Counted from the stretch's first letter, positions 25,302 through 34,718 are shown. The stretch is DNA of 64,000 bases from CAVTUU01 sp045804965 (GCA_045804965.1 JBJMMD010000016.1:1-64000), one strand, 5' to 3'. Notes: generated by a model from the letters alone, not told the origin. Program-made: numbers and translations.

Positions 25302-27325
25302 CCGAATCCGCGGCCTCCACCACCGGACGAGCCACCGCTGAAACCACCGCCGCCGCCAAAGCTACCGCCGCCACCCCAGCCGCCGCCACCGCCGCCGTGA
25401 CTGTTGAAACCGCTGAATATTTTGCCGGCTGTATTGAAGAGGTCGCTGAGGCCATCACTCATGCCTTGCAGACCGCCAGCCGCGCTATCGCTCACGTCCT
25501 GAATATCGGGCAGATCAACGTCGTGACCCCCTCCTCCACCGCTGCCGGGACCGCCGCCGAAAGCGCCGGGGATGATGACGACCGGTCCTCCTCGGCGGCG
25601 GGAGTAGCCGCCCGGATATCCGCCTGGATTAAGCGTGCCGCCATACCATTGTGGAACTGGAGCGTTCACGCTGGCGAACTTGCTGACCCAGGAGTGTTCG
25701 AGTCCAAATGCCACGGCAAAGGGCAGGTACTTGTCGAAGATGCCCTTCGCCTCATCCAGTTTTTCGTACTTCTCGATATCGTCGAGGTAGCGCTTGAAGG
25801 CGTTCCATTTTGCCGCCGCCTCTGCACCTTCCGGCGTCTTCCGGGGCATCGCTTTGGCGATCACGAGGATGGCGATGGCGAGCGCGGCGATCACGAAAAT
25901 CGGCAACGACCAGAGCACAGCTCCGCCTGCGGCCGCGCTCAGAATTACGCAGAGACCAAGATCGACGGCGAGCGCCACCCCACCGAGCAGTTTCCAGTTG
26001 CGCCTCGTCTCTTCAGGCGAGCGCATGAAATATTTCCGTTGAACAAGTTCGTTGTAGAGATCGGCTTTGATTTCTCCCTGCGCGCTGTCGAATTGCGACT
26101 TGACCGCGCTCATCTTCACGGTGGCGCCCGCTTTCGGGGACGGGCCGAAAATCGCGGCAATCAATTCGGTTTCGAAACTCGAAAGCTTTGATTCGGGTTG
26201 GAGTAACGTCAATTGAAAGTCGCGTCCACCGTATTCAGTCGTCGCTCCTGACTCATCGATCTTCAACGCGCCCCGGCGGCCGAGGTCGACGAGGGTCGCG
26301 ACAACGTCCGCTTGGTCCGCGGTCTCGTCAATCAAGGTGCCGGCCGCGCCAGGAGGCAAATCATCGGGCGGACTCGGGATGAAATCCGCTACCAATCCTG
26401 TGTGTGGATCGCGCCCCTTCGTGTACCACAGGCCATAGATCCCCGCGCCGCCGCCAACCGCCGCCAGCAATCCGATGCCGAGAAAGAAGAGATTCAGAAT
26501 TGCGTTGTGCTGGTCCTGGCGGGCGTTGTCGGCCGCCCGTTGATCGGCTGCGATCTGCCAGCTTGGCGGACTGGCGTCGACAATCGCAGGAAACTGCAGA
26601 CCGACGACGAATTGATCGCCGGTGTTCAAATCGGTTTTTGTCCAGCTGTAGGTCTGGCCGTCCTTGGTGTACTTGGACGTTTCACTCGGGTCCTGCCCAT
26701 TGACCATGACCTGAGACGTGTCGACCGGCTTCGGCAGAGTCATCGTGACCGTCGATTTCCCGACCGGTCCGACCGACGTCACATCGTCGTCGATCGCCGT
26801 CCAGACGATTTGCTCGACCGGCGGTTGATGGTCGGGATAGACCCGTAGCGCGCCTTCGACGTCATATTCGAGGATGAAGGTTCTCGTCTCGTTGGTCGTC
26901 GACTCGAACCCCCAATTGATGGTGATATCGGTGCTGGTGCGTTCGGTGGTGAAGGTGCCCGGAGCCTGATCATAATCAGAGGAGTCGACGAACTTGTAGG
27001 TTCGCGCTTGCCCCCCGGTTTCCTCACGCATCGAGATGTTGTTGATGTCACTGAGATTTTCGAGCGGAATCGTCGCGTATCCGAAATGAAATGGCCCGCC
27101 ATTGAAATCGACGTCGAAGTTTTCGACTACGTGCAACGTGCCGTCATTTTGGAGGTTCAAACTGACGTCATAGCGCGACCAGTTGACCGAGCGATCGGCA
27201 AGGGCGCCATGGCTCGTTAAGGCCAGCAATCCGGCAGCGGTAGCAACGGCGAGGAGGATCAGGGTGAGACGAAGCCGAATGAGTCGAGAAGGTTGAGACG
27301 ACTTACGAAAAGCGACGCGTACCAT
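25298..27325 (-). CDS. DUF2207-domain membrane protein with glycine-rich tail
   Basis: 675 residues from the ATG at 27325 (a TTG at 27334 is the alternative; AGGAG lies between the two optimal spacings). An N-terminal signal/anchor is followed by the extracytoplasmic DUF2207 domain (about 35-240: SVNWSRYDVSLNLQNDGTLH, GPFHFGYATIPLENL). A membrane helix follows (LFFLGIGLLAAVGGGAGIYG), then a cytoplasmic part with a winged-helix-like piece (VATLVDLGRRGALKI), two more helices, and a tail of Gly/Ser repeats (GGGGGGWGGGGSFGGGGGFS). DUF2207 proteins are predicted membrane proteins of unknown function. It is the first gene of the envelope operon. Confidence 0.88.
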   Translation of the reverse strand: MVRVAFRKSSQPSRLIRLRLTLILLAVATAAGLLALTSHGALADRSVNWSRYDVSLNLQNDGTLHVVENFDVDFNGGPFHFGYATIPLENLSDINNISMREETGGQARTYKFVDSSDYDQAPGTFTTERTSTDITINWGFESTTNETRTFILEYDVEGALRVYPDHQPPVEQIVWTAIDDDVTSVGPVGKSTVTMTLPKPVDTSQVMVNGQDPSETSKYTKDGQTYSWTKTDLNTGDQFVVGLQFPAIVDASPPSWQIAADQRAADNARQDQHNAILNLFFLGIGLLAAVGGGAGIYGLWYTKGRDPHTGLVADFIPSPPDDLPPGAAGTLIDETADQADVVATLVDLGRRGALKIDESGATTEYGGRDFQLTLLQPESKLSSFETELIAAIFGPSPKAGATVKMSAVKSQFDSAQGEIKADLYNELVQRKYFMRSPEETRRNWKLLGGVALAVDLGLCVILSAAAGGAVLWSLPIFVIAALAIAILVIAKAMPRKTPEGAEAAAKWNAFKRYLDDIEKYEKLDEAKGIFDKYLPFAVAFGLEHSWVSKFASVNAPVPQWYGGTLNPGGYPGGYSRRRGGPVVIIPGAFGGGPGSGGGGGHDVDLPDIQDVSDSAAGGLQGMSDGLSDLFNTAGKIFSGFNSHGGGGGGWGGGGSFGGGGGFSGGSSGGGGRGFG

Positions 27326-27455
27326 GGTCAGCAAGTTGCTCCTACCGAGCCGATCACACAGATGAGCCCTTATTTTGCCCGCACAAGATCCTTAACGTGG
27401 CGATTATCACACGCCATTCGCCAGCTCGTTTGAGTGCCTATGCTACCCTTTTCTC

Positions 27456-27917
27456 ATGATTACGACTGCGCCTCAACTTCGGCCTTCCGACGTCGATGCC
27501 CTGCTGCTTGAGCACGGTTATCGGATGACGACGCCTCGCCGGCTGATCGTGAACTCTGTGCTCGTCCGCGATCGTCCATTCACCGCTGAGCAGCTCGTTG
27601 CCGAGATGCCATCGATCGGGCGCGCGACGGTATACCGGACGCTGGAAATCCTAGCCTCGATCGATGTACTGACCCGGCTGCTGCAGCCGGGGAGCCATCC
27701 CTCGTATATCGTCAGTAAGCCTGGACATCGCCATCATTTGGTGTGTTCCGAATGCGGCACGGTGGTGTCATTTACCCGCTGCCCTTTCGATGACGTGATT
27801 CGCGATCTCACGCGCGACACCGATTTCGCGATCTCAGGTCACCACCTGGAAGTGTTCGGCGTTTGCCCTACCTGCCAAGAGACGCCTGCGTCCTCACCGA
27901 TCTACGCCGGAACGTAA
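27456..27917 (+). CDS. Fur-family metal-dependent repressor
   Basis: 153 residues with the full Fur fold. The winged helix spans about 10-85 (YRMTTPRRLIVNSVLVRDRP, then IGRATVYRTLEILASIDV). The dimerisation domain carries metal ligands (HRHHLVCSECGTVV, FAISGHHLEVFGVCPTCQ); the two CxxC pairs form the structural zinc site. It could be Zur, Mur/PerR or Fur. Its position 130 bases before a Mn/Zn-type ABC transporter suggests that it controls that operon. An inverted repeat TGGCG-N9-CGCCA sits about 60 bases before the start and may be an autoregulatory site. Confidence 0.9.
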   Translation: MITTAPQLRPSDVDALLLEHGYRMTTPRRLIVNSVLVRDRPFTAEQLVAEMPSIGRATVYRTLEILASIDVLTRLLQPGSHPSYIVSKPGHRHHLVCSECGTVVSFTRCPFDDVIRDLTRDTDFAISGHHLEVFGVCPTCQETPASSPIYAGT

Positions 27918-27938
27918 TTATCTCACCTTTACCCACTT

Positions 27939-27955
27939 TTGACACAATGTCTCAA
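27939..27955 (+). promoter_or_regulatory. Operator-like palindrome overlapping the -35 of the metal transporter operon
   Basis: TTGACACAATGTCTCAA is a 17-base palindrome with one mismatched pair. TTGACA at its left doubles as a -35 element, with TACGCT at 18-base spacing as a possible -10. Its position between the Fur-family gene and the binding-protein gene fits a metalloregulator operator. The assignment is inference. Confidence 0.5.
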
Positions 27956-28047
27956 TACGTGCTACGCTCCTTCCCGCTTGCGGCTTCGACTCGCTGGCGC
28001 CCCGCAACGCGAAATCGGCACTGTCGATACCGGGAAGGGTGAGGTCA

Positions 28048-29040
28048 ATGCGGTTAGCGAGTTCTCGCCTCCATCGTGCGATTTTGCTTGTGGCACTTGC
28101 CGCGTTCGTCCTTTGGTTGCCAGCTTCCGCCCAGAACGCGACGCCAAGTCCTGCTGGTGGATTTCCACCCTTCTCGGCACTGCAGCCGCTTCCCGGCGCG
28201 GAACCGCGCGAGAGCGGCCCTCTCAAGGTTGTTGCCTCGACGCCCATTATTGCCGACCTCGTTCGCCAGGTCGGCGGCGACCGAGTTCAGGTCGAGTCGA
28301 TCCTGCCCGCAAACGCGGATCCACATGATTTCGAACCAAAACCGGATGACATCATCAAAGTCGAGGACGCGCAGGCGATCTTCACACACGGGTTGCACCT
28401 CGACGATTGGGCCAAGGACTTGATCGAGAACTCTGGAACAAGCGCCCCGGTCTACGTCACAACTCATGGGATCCAAACACTCGCCTCGAATGAAGAGGAG
28501 TTCGATCAGGGTGATCCGCACGTTTGGTTCGATCCGGCACGAGTGCAGACGATGGTCGGCAACATCACGAATGGTCTCGGCGCGGTTGATCCCGAGGGCG
28601 CCGACAGTTATCAGCAACGCGCCACGGCGTACCAGTCCCAGCTCTCGCAGCTCGATCAAGAGATCAAGGACCGGATCAATATTATTCCCGCGAATCAGCG
28701 CAAACTTGTCACGAATCATGACGCGCTGAGTTATTACGCCAACCGCTACGGATTGACGGTCGTCGGCACCATCATTCCGGGCATGGACACGCGGTCCGAA
28801 CCATCGGCGAAGGATGTCGCCGCCCTCGTCGACACGATTCAGAAGGAACACGTAAAAGCGATCTTTGCCGAGAACATCGTCAGTCCGAAACTCGCCGAAG
28901 AATTGGCGAAAGAGGCCGGAGTCAAAGTCGTCGACGATCTCTATTCCGACAATCTTGGGGAGGCGGGCTCGGACGCCGACACGTACATGGGCCTGATGCA
29001 AACCGACACCCGGCTCATCGTAGAAGCTCTTAGCGCATAG
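28048..29040 (+). CDS. Metal ABC transporter substrate-binding protein (ZnuA/MntC/PsaA cluster)
   Basis: 330 residues from the ATG at 28048 (GAGG close upstream). It has a signal peptide ILLVALAAFVLWLPASAQ. The two-lobed cluster A-I fold shows all four metal ligands: His in PANADPHDFEP, His in GDPHVWFDP, His/Asp near VTNHDALSYYANRYGL, and Asp in DDLYSDNL. There is no His/Asp-rich loop typical of ZnuA, which favours Mn or Fe(II), but this is not decisive. It captures the metal outside the membrane for the ATPase and permease encoded next. Confidence 0.9.
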   Translation: MRLASSRLHRAILLVALAAFVLWLPASAQNATPSPAGGFPPFSALQPLPGAEPRESGPLKVVASTPIIADLVRQVGGDRVQVESILPANADPHDFEPKPDDIIKVEDAQAIFTHGLHLDDWAKDLIENSGTSAPVYVTTHGIQTLASNEEEFDQGDPHVWFDPARVQTMVGNITNGLGAVDPEGADSYQQRATAYQSQLSQLDQEIKDRINIIPANQRKLVTNHDALSYYANRYGLTVVGTIIPGMDTRSEPSAKDVAALVDTIQKEHVKAIFAENIVSPKLAEELAKEAGVKVVDDLYSDNLGEAGSDADTYMGLMQTDTRLIVEALSA

Positions 29041-29059
29041 GTCTGAGGACATCTAGCCC

Positions 29060-29866
29060 ATGAATACTCGGACACCGTCACCGCCAGTCACGAACAGACC
29101 GCTCCTGGAAGCATCGTCTCTTGGCGTGCACTTCGAGCAACGCTCTGCTCTTGAAGGCATCAATCTCCGGTTCGACACCGCGGAGACGGTCAGCCTTCTC
29201 GGACCAAACGGTGCCGGCAAGAGCACGTTGTTGAAGGTGCTGGCCGGCATGCTGCCGCCAACGCATGGAATGGTCTCAATCGACGGCGTTCAGGTTCACC
29301 GGGGCAACAACCGCGTCATTTATGTGCCGCAACGTACGAGCGTCGACTGGACCTTCCCGGTCAGCGTGCTCGATGTCGCTTTGATGGCCCGTGCGCCAAG
29401 CCGCTCGCGTTGGCTGCCGTTTGGCAATGCCGATCAGCAGACCGCCCTGCGCGCACTCGCTCAGGTGGGCATGGACCGTCTCGCCAATGTCCAGATTGGC
29501 GCGCTTTCGGGCGGCCAGCAACAACGCGCGTTTTTGGCTCGCTCCCTGGTCCAGCAAGGCGACGTCTATTTGCTCGATGAACCATTCGCCGGCGTCGATG
29601 TTCCCACCCAAGAGTTGCTCGTCGCGCTCTTCGGCCGGCTTCGCGAACAAGGCCGGACTGTGATCTACGCCACTCACGATCTTGCTCAAGCGGCGCGCTC
29701 ATCCGATCGCATTGTCTTGTTGAATCGCCGAGTGATCGCGAGCGGCCCCCCGGCGAAGGTGATGACCGCGAGAAACCTGCGGGCGACGTTCGGCGGGGAG
29801 GCGATCATTCCGTTTGATCTCGCCGCAACGAAACTGGAACTCGTCGGCGCGGGAGATCCTGCTTGA
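29060..29866 (+). CDS. Metal ABC transporter ATP-binding protein (MntB/SitB type)
   Basis: 268 residues. Walker A GPNGAGKST (about residue 49), Q-loop YVPQRTSVDWTFPVSVLDV, signature LSGGQQQRAFLARSL, Walker B VYLLDEPFAGVD and H-loop ATHDLAQA. The phrase VPQRTSVDWTFPVSV is characteristic of manganese/iron transport ATPases rather than ZnuC. It energises the transporter from the cytoplasmic side. It lies 19 bases after the binding-protein gene and overlaps the permease start by one base. Confidence 0.92.
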   Translation: MNTRTPSPPVTNRPLLEASSLGVHFEQRSALEGINLRFDTAETVSLLGPNGAGKSTLLKVLAGMLPPTHGMVSIDGVQVHRGNNRVIYVPQRTSVDWTFPVSVLDVALMARAPSRSRWLPFGNADQQTALRALAQVGMDRLANVQIGALSGGQQQRAFLARSLVQQGDVYLLDEPFAGVDVPTQELLVALFGRLREQGRTVIYATHDLAQAARSSDRIVLLNRRVIASGPPAKVMTARNLRATFGGEAIIPFDLAATKLELVGAGDPA

Positions 29867-30861
29867 TGAACTGGTTCACCGAACCGCTGCAGCACACGTT
29901 CATGCAGCACGCGTTCGTCGCGATCGTGATGGTCGGCGTGATTTGTGGTGTCACTGGCGTGTTCGTGACGCTGCGCGGTCTCGCCTTCATGGGCGACGCG
30001 CTTTCCCACGCGATTTTCCCTGGCGTGGTGATCGCCTATATTTTCGGTGGCAATTTCCTGATTGGCGCTCTAATCGCGGCGATCTTGGTCTCCCTGGGCA
30101 TCGGCGCCGTCAGTCAGCACACGCGCTTGACGAACGACACGGCGATCGGCGTGCTCTTTGCCGGCGGATTTGCCTTGGGCATCGCCCTCATTTCCGCCCA
30201 AAGGACCTACACGAAGGACCTGGCCTCGTTCCTGATCGGTTCCATCCTCGGCGTTTCGATGCAGGATCTCTATCTGACTGGCGCTGTCGGCTTCGTCGTT
30301 TTGGCGCTGATCGTGATCTTCCGGCGCGAACTGACGGTCACGTCATTCGACCGCACCTTTGCCCAAGCGACAGGTCTCAATCTCTGGGCTTGGGATCAGC
30401 TCTTCTTGATCCTGCTCTCGCTCGCAATCGTAATTTCCCTGCAGACAGTCGGCAACATTCTCGTCCTCGCACTGTTAGTGACGCCAGCCGCGACCGCCCG
30501 CCTGCTCACAGATCGACTGCGCGTGATGATGGTATTTTCCGCAATCGATGGGGCGATCTCTGGGGTTGTCGGTCTTTACGTTTCCTACCACCTCGGCATC
30601 GCTTCGGGCGCAAGCGTGGTCCTCGTCGCAACGTGCTTGTTCTTAGTGGCATTTCTCTTTGCGCCGCGCGCAGGAATGGTTAAGCTCGCTCTCGACCGAC
30701 GGCTGCACTTTCCACACCCTGAACGAGACGTCTTCCCGCACGAAGCCGAGCCCGCGATCCCCTATGGCGAATCGCTTTCCCATCATGCCGAGCGTGTCGA
30801 AGCACCTGACCCCGCCGACGGCGGCGAGGACGGACGGAGAACTTCACTCGGAATGCCGTAG
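29866..30861 (+). CDS. Metal ABC transporter permease (MntC/SitC/ZnuB family)
   Basis: 331 residues from the ATG at 29866, whose first base is the last base of the preceding TGA (TGATG coupling). It has about eight or nine membrane helices with family motifs FMGDALSHAIFPGVVIAY, the EAA-like loop in the middle and LVTPAATARLLTDRL. The C-terminal 60 residues are hydrophilic and rich in His, Glu and Asp (HFPHPERDVFPHEAEP); they could bind metal on the cytoplasmic side and are longer than usual. It completes the uptake system with the two genes upstream. Confidence 0.92.
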   Translation: MNWFTEPLQHTFMQHAFVAIVMVGVICGVTGVFVTLRGLAFMGDALSHAIFPGVVIAYIFGGNFLIGALIAAILVSLGIGAVSQHTRLTNDTAIGVLFAGGFALGIALISAQRTYTKDLASFLIGSILGVSMQDLYLTGAVGFVVLALIVIFRRELTVTSFDRTFAQATGLNLWAWDQLFLILLSLAIVISLQTVGNILVLALLVTPAATARLLTDRLRVMMVFSAIDGAISGVVGLYVSYHLGIASGASVVLVATCLFLVAFLFAPRAGMVKLALDRRLHFPHPERDVFPHEAEPAIPYGESLSHHAERVEAPDPADGGEDGRRTSLGMP

Positions 30862-30892
30862 GATGACTCGGCAGTACCAGCATTGGAAACGA

Positions 30893-30925
30893 GCGGGCGG
30901 CCGGAAAATCCCGGCCGCCGCCCGC
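30893..30925. terminator. Bidirectional hairpin between convergent genes
   Basis: GCGGGCGGCCGG pairs with CCGGCCGCCGCCCGC across a 6-base loop with a 3-base bulge. It separates the convergent metal permease and L,D-transpeptidase genes and probably ends both transcripts. Confidence 0.6.
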
Positions 30926-30962
30926 ATTAGGTCTTATCGCGCCTCAGTGGCTGTCGGAGGCG

Positions 30963-31943
30963 CTACCAATGGACCTCGACCCTCATCCCGTAATCAGCAA
31001 AATCGTAAATCGCTCGCGCGTACTCTGGGGTGAGCGCGACGCAGCCGCCGGTTGGACCGTCTCCGTGCTTGATGACCCTGCCATGGACGTTCATCGAATA
31101 GGAATGGAAACCGTTCTCCCGCATCGGGTCGAAGCCGACCCAGTAACGGATGTACGCCTGAGCGAACGGTGTCCACGAGAGCCCGCGGACCATGCTGTAC
31201 ACGCGGTAGCTGCCAATCGCTGTCGCGTAGAAGCCGTAGCTTGAATCGTCGAACCCGATCGCCCCCCAATAGGAGGCAATAGCTTCTTGACCGATGTAGA
31301 GGGTCACCGTTTGGCTGCCGCGATCGACGTCAATCCAGTGCTCATCTGGACCGATCGTCGGCGCCCAGGCGAGAAAGGCCGCTTTGGCCCAACCCGAAAT
31401 CCCATCAACTTGAACCGGTAGGAATCCGTTGTACTCGTCGCCCCGGACGCCGAGCTCGGCACCTTCAACGGCTTCCGTCAAGATTTCCGAGTGAATCGTC
31501 GCGTCGGACCGGATGTTCAAGACATCCGTCGCTACCCAAACCGAACTGCTAGCATCGCCGCCAACGGCCGGGGTTTCGGGCCAAATCGACCACCCCGGCG
31601 AGCCGTCAATCGAGATGTATCCGCCGTAAACCCATCCGACTTCGCCGTAATAGTTAACCTGGTACCAGCCATCTTCAGTTGGTCCGTCGAGGACGTCGAT
31701 TGGTTCGCCTTGGCCGAGCTGATCGAGAACCTCTCCATACGTGCCGGGATCGGACCGGAGGTTCAATAGGTCCGTATCGACAAAGGAGTTGCCGCTGGCG
31801 CGCGTGCTCAGCGAAGATATGGTCAGCGCGAAGAGTGCGAATAGCACCAGCACTGACGTCAACCGTAGTGTCCCGCGCCGGCTGCCGACGCCCCATCGGG
31901 GACGAATGCACTCCAAGCGGGTACGCTGAACCGAGCTCAGCAC
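30963..31943 (-). CDS. L,D-transpeptidase (YkuD) with two SH3-like domains
   Basis: 326 residues from GTG with AGGGAG 6 bases upstream. An N-terminal anchor/signal (SVLVLFALFALTISSLS) is followed by two bacterial SH3 repeats (about 50-115 and 135-200; DLLNLRSDPGTYGEVLDQLG and DVLNIRSDATIHSEIL). A YkuD domain follows, with SYSMNVHGRVIKHGDGPTGG and the catalytic Cys in GGCVAL. It cross-links or anchors peptidoglycan stem peptides outside the cell. The canonical SHGCVR-type motif appears as TGGCVAL. A paralog follows at 32333-33316. The ribosome site lies in the loop of a hairpin (see 31943-31974). Confidence 0.9.
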   Translation of the reverse strand: MLSSVQRTRLECIRPRWGVGSRRGTLRLTSVLVLFALFALTISSLSTRASGNSFVDTDLLNLRSDPGTYGEVLDQLGQGEPIDVLDGPTEDGWYQVNYYGEVGWVYGGYISIDGSPGWSIWPETPAVGGDASSSVWVATDVLNIRSDATIHSEILTEAVEGAELGVRGDEYNGFLPVQVDGISGWAKAAFLAWAPTIGPDEHWIDVDRGSQTVTLYIGQEAIASYWGAIGFDDSSYGFYATAIGSYRVYSMVRGLSWTPFAQAYIRYWVGFDPMRENGFHSYSMNVHGRVIKHGDGPTGGCVALTPEYARAIYDFADYGMRVEVHW

Positions 31944-31974
31944 GAGTAGCTCCCTTCCCTGTTCCAGCTACTCG
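31943..31974 (-). promoter_or_regulatory. Hairpin enclosing the ribosome site of the L,D-transpeptidase
   Basis: CGAGTAGCT (31943-31951) pairs perfectly with AGCTACTCG (31966-31974) across a 14-base loop. On the minus strand the loop contains GGAAGGG of the ribosome site, and the stem ends at the GTG start. It may control translation initiation. The remaining stretch 31975-32332 shows no gene. Confidence 0.4.
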
Positions 31975-32332
31975 CGGAGCGAACAGGGCAGCCATCCCTG
32001 CTGAGCGGCCGGGCACCGTCTCTGAGTCGTGGGGCGACCCAGAACTTACCCTATCACTCGACTCATTGTGGGGAATGCCCCGCAAGTACCCGCGCTTTCC
32101 CTATACTTTGTGGGGATTTGTCAACGCGGAACATGGGAAAGATGTGTCCGGACAATGGGAACTTGTCCGCGAAGACACAACAAGGGTCAAATTTTGCTCA
32201 AAGTGATGAGCAATCCGCCCCATTTCGTTGACTGCGTGTCCATCTATTAGGGTTCAGTCACCGTCAACGTCAACAAGATGTTGGCCGATTTGTACGCTCA
32301 GCTACTCAGTTTTGACAATGATGCACAGCGCT

Positions 32333-33316
32333 TCACCAATGGATAGAGACGCGGGTCCCGATGCCGACGAAGTTGAAGATCACCAATGCCTCGGCGGGGG
32401 CAGTTGCCACGCAGCCGGCCGTCGATCCCCAGCCGCCATTGAGGACGTAACCGGCGCTGTCCATAGTCCATGAGTGAAACCCGTTGAAGCGATAGGGATC
32501 GAAGCCGGCCCAATACATGAAGTAGGCCTTCGCATACGGCGTGTATTGCAGACCGGCGATCTTCTCGTAGATGTAATAGGTTCCGGTGGCGGTGCCATAA
32601 AACCCGTCGCTGGGATCGCCGCTCATCGCGGCGTAAAACGTCGCGACCGGCGTCGTGCCAATCATGAGATTGACGGTTCGATAGGAGCGATTGACGTCGA
32701 CCCAATACTCTCCCGTCGGCGCAGGTGGCGGCGGTATCGTTGCCGGTCCATCGGAAGCTTGGAGATCGTTCGCGTCCGCATATCCGAGGTTGTCGCCATA
32801 TCGGACGGTGAGGAAACGGCGGACCTTCGGTCCAGCGATCGTCAGCACTGTCCCTTCCGGCAAATCGCTGATGACATCGCCCTTCGTCGACGGTTTCGCG
32901 AGCAACGCCGCCGCGAGCTCGACCTTGGCGAAATGATCGAATGCCAGTTGCGATTGTTTGAGCCAACCCGCCGGCGCGTTCGAATGGTTCGCAGGTTTGA
33001 CCCAATACCAACCGTGCCTGGACGGACCGTCGAGGACGGTGACGGTCGTGCCAGGTTTGATTTTGCTGACTACCGTCCAATCGGTGCCCGGCGCGATCCG
33101 CAGTAAAACACGCGACTTTCCTTTGACCGTCGCGACTGGCTTGGCCGCCGGGCTTTCCTTCGCCGTTGCGGGACTCGGACTGGAGAACAGCCCGCCTACG
33201 GCAAGAAACCAAACGAGGAGGAGAACCAGCGGAAAAGGCAGGCGGAGACTGGTCACCTTCAACATATGGGTCAAGACTCCAAACGGCAGACGACCTGAGA
33301 TTTTCGTCTGCCGCAT
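32333..33316 (-). CDS. L,D-transpeptidase (YkuD) with SH3-like domains, paralog
   Basis: 327 residues from the ATG at 33316 (GGTGAG upstream); the ATG at 33265 directly before the hydrophobic segment LPFPLVLLLVWFLAVGGLF is the alternative. Two SH3-like repeats (VLLRIAPGTDWTVVSKIKPG; LLAKPSTKGDVISDLPEG) precede a YkuD domain with GFHSWTMDSAGYVLNGGWG and the catalytic Cys in STAGCVATAP. Its domain order equals that of the neighbour at 30963-31943, so the two are old duplicates, likely acting in different conditions or on different cross-links. Both end in a V-x-I/V-H-W motif. Confidence 0.9.
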   Translation of the reverse strand: MRQTKISGRLPFGVLTHMLKVTSLRLPFPLVLLLVWFLAVGGLFSSPSPATAKESPAAKPVATVKGKSRVLLRIAPGTDWTVVSKIKPGTTVTVLDGPSRHGWYWVKPANHSNAPAGWLKQSQLAFDHFAKVELAAALLAKPSTKGDVISDLPEGTVLTIAGPKVRRFLTVRYGDNLGYADANDLQASDGPATIPPPPAPTGEYWVDVNRSYRTVNLMIGTTPVATFYAAMSGDPSDGFYGTATGTYYIYEKIAGLQYTPYAKAYFMYWAGFDPYRFNGFHSWTMDSAGYVLNGGWGSTAGCVATAPAEALVIFNFVGIGTRVSIHW

Positions 33317-33578
33317 TGCTCACCGATGCATTCGCGCGTGCTCTCGCATGCGCGAAATCCGTGAAGAACCGAAAGTCATGTTCACACCGTAGGTGACCTT
33401 GACATCGTGGCGAACCGCCAGATAGTCACACCGAGTGCGACTCATTGGACGGTCGAAACGGGTAATTCGGCCCGATCATTGCGCATTTGCTGTGCCCCAA
33501 GCTTCCTAGCCACTTGGTTTACCGTCATTTGTGACAACGAGGACCAGTGAACCGATACGACGGCAAGCACGAACTTGC

Positions 33579-34718
33579 CTACTCCAAAGTCCAATAACTC
33601 TTTTGAACCTGCAACGCGGCTTCGATCGCTCGCTCGGCATCACATCCCAATGTCGTCGCCGGCGGCATGCTCGTGGCCCGCGCACCGTACGGGTCCGCGA
33701 ACGGCGTGATGCCCTCCCGGGCGCCGACGAGCGTTTCCGCGATCGCAGCCGAACAGTACGGCGCGTACGTGGGCGCATAGCCACCTTCTTGGGTGACGAC
33801 GATCTTGCCACCGCACGTTTCCGCGGCAACGGCCATCATCAGCGTCGTCATATCGCGGTAATTCGCCGTTGTGAGCGCCATGCGAGCAAGCGGATCCATG
33901 ACGCTTGCATCTTGGCCGGCGCTTACGATGATCAGACGTGGCTGAAACTGGCGGGCGATCGGCAACACGATTCGACTGAATGCTTCCAAGTAGCCACGGC
34001 CACCGGTGCCGGCGGGCAACGGGATATTCACCGTGAATCCCTGCCCTGCTCCTTCGCCCCAATCCTCGCGCTTGCCCCAACCGACCGGGAAGAGATCGTC
34101 TTGATGAAGTGAGACGAACAGCACGGTCGGATCGCGATAGAAAGCGTCCTGGGTTCCGTTGCCATGATGCACGTCCCAATCGAGGACGAGGACTCGCTCG
34201 GCGCCGTAATTTCGCTGGGCATGACGCGCGGCCACAACCGCGTTATTGAACACGCAAAAGCCCATTCCCTGATTCGCCATCGCGTGATGGCCGGGGGGAC
34301 GGACCAACGTGTACGCGGTTGTGACCTCGCTCGTCATCACAGCATCGACGGCCGCCATCGCCCCTCCCGCGGCGAGGCGCGCGATCTGATCTCCCCTCTT
34401 GCCGATCGGCGCACCGTGACCGGTATCGCCACCGGCCACCGCAATGCTGCGAACCCGGTCCAGATATTCGGGCGTGTGATAGGCGAGCAGTGCGTCGTCG
34501 GGCGCCTCTTTAGCAGGAAGGCGAACCATGTGATCGGAGATGCCCGCGATATCGATGAGTTGCTTGGCGCGGCCGACCAGGGCAGGGCCCGAAACGTGGG
34601 GAACGGGCTCGGCAAAAAGATACTGCTCCGCGTCATTGATCAGGCCGAGACCGGTATTGTGCGCCAAGTAGCGGTCATCGAAGACGAGACCAACTCGCTG
34701 CTGACCGCGTTCGCTCAT
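33579..34718 (-). CDS. Histone deacetylase-family (class II-like) amidohydrolase
   Basis: 379 residues from the ATG at 34718 (a TTG at 34730 is possible; no clear ribosome site for either). Zinc hydrolase motifs are intact: VRPPGHHAMANQGMGFC (active-site His pair), LVLDWDVHHGNGTQ (Asp and His ligands), SAGQDASVMDPLA (third ligand Asp) and TQEGGYAPTY. Bacterial relatives act on acetylpolyamines, acetylated proteins or acyl-amides; the substrate is not readable. It is a cytoplasmic enzyme, monocistronic, preceded by the hairpin at 34739-34769. Confidence 0.92.
   Translation of the reverse strand: MSERGQQRVGLVFDDRYLAHNTGLGLINDAEQYLFAEPVPHVSGPALVGRAKQLIDIAGISDHMVRLPAKEAPDDALLAYHTPEYLDRVRSIAVAGGDTGHGAPIGKRGDQIARLAAGGAMAAVDAVMTSEVTTAYTLVRPPGHHAMANQGMGFCVFNNAVVAARHAQRNYGAERVLVLDWDVHHGNGTQDAFYRDPTVLFVSLHQDDLFPVGWGKREDWGEGAGQGFTVNIPLPAGTGGRGYLEAFSRIVLPIARQFQPRLIIVSAGQDASVMDPLARMALTTANYRDMTTLMMAVAAETCGGKIVVTQEGGYAPTYAPYCSAAIAETLVGAREGITPFADPYGARATSMPPATTLGCDAERAIEAALQVQKSYWTLE

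Noticed and set aside
25292..26191. 299-codon plus-strand frame rich in Ala and Thr
   Set aside because: It is the reverse reading of the Gly-rich tail and cytoplasmic part of the DUF2207 gene.
28054..29052. 332-codon minus-strand frame
   Set aside because: Antisense shadow of the metal-binding protein gene, whose ligands and signal peptide are clear.
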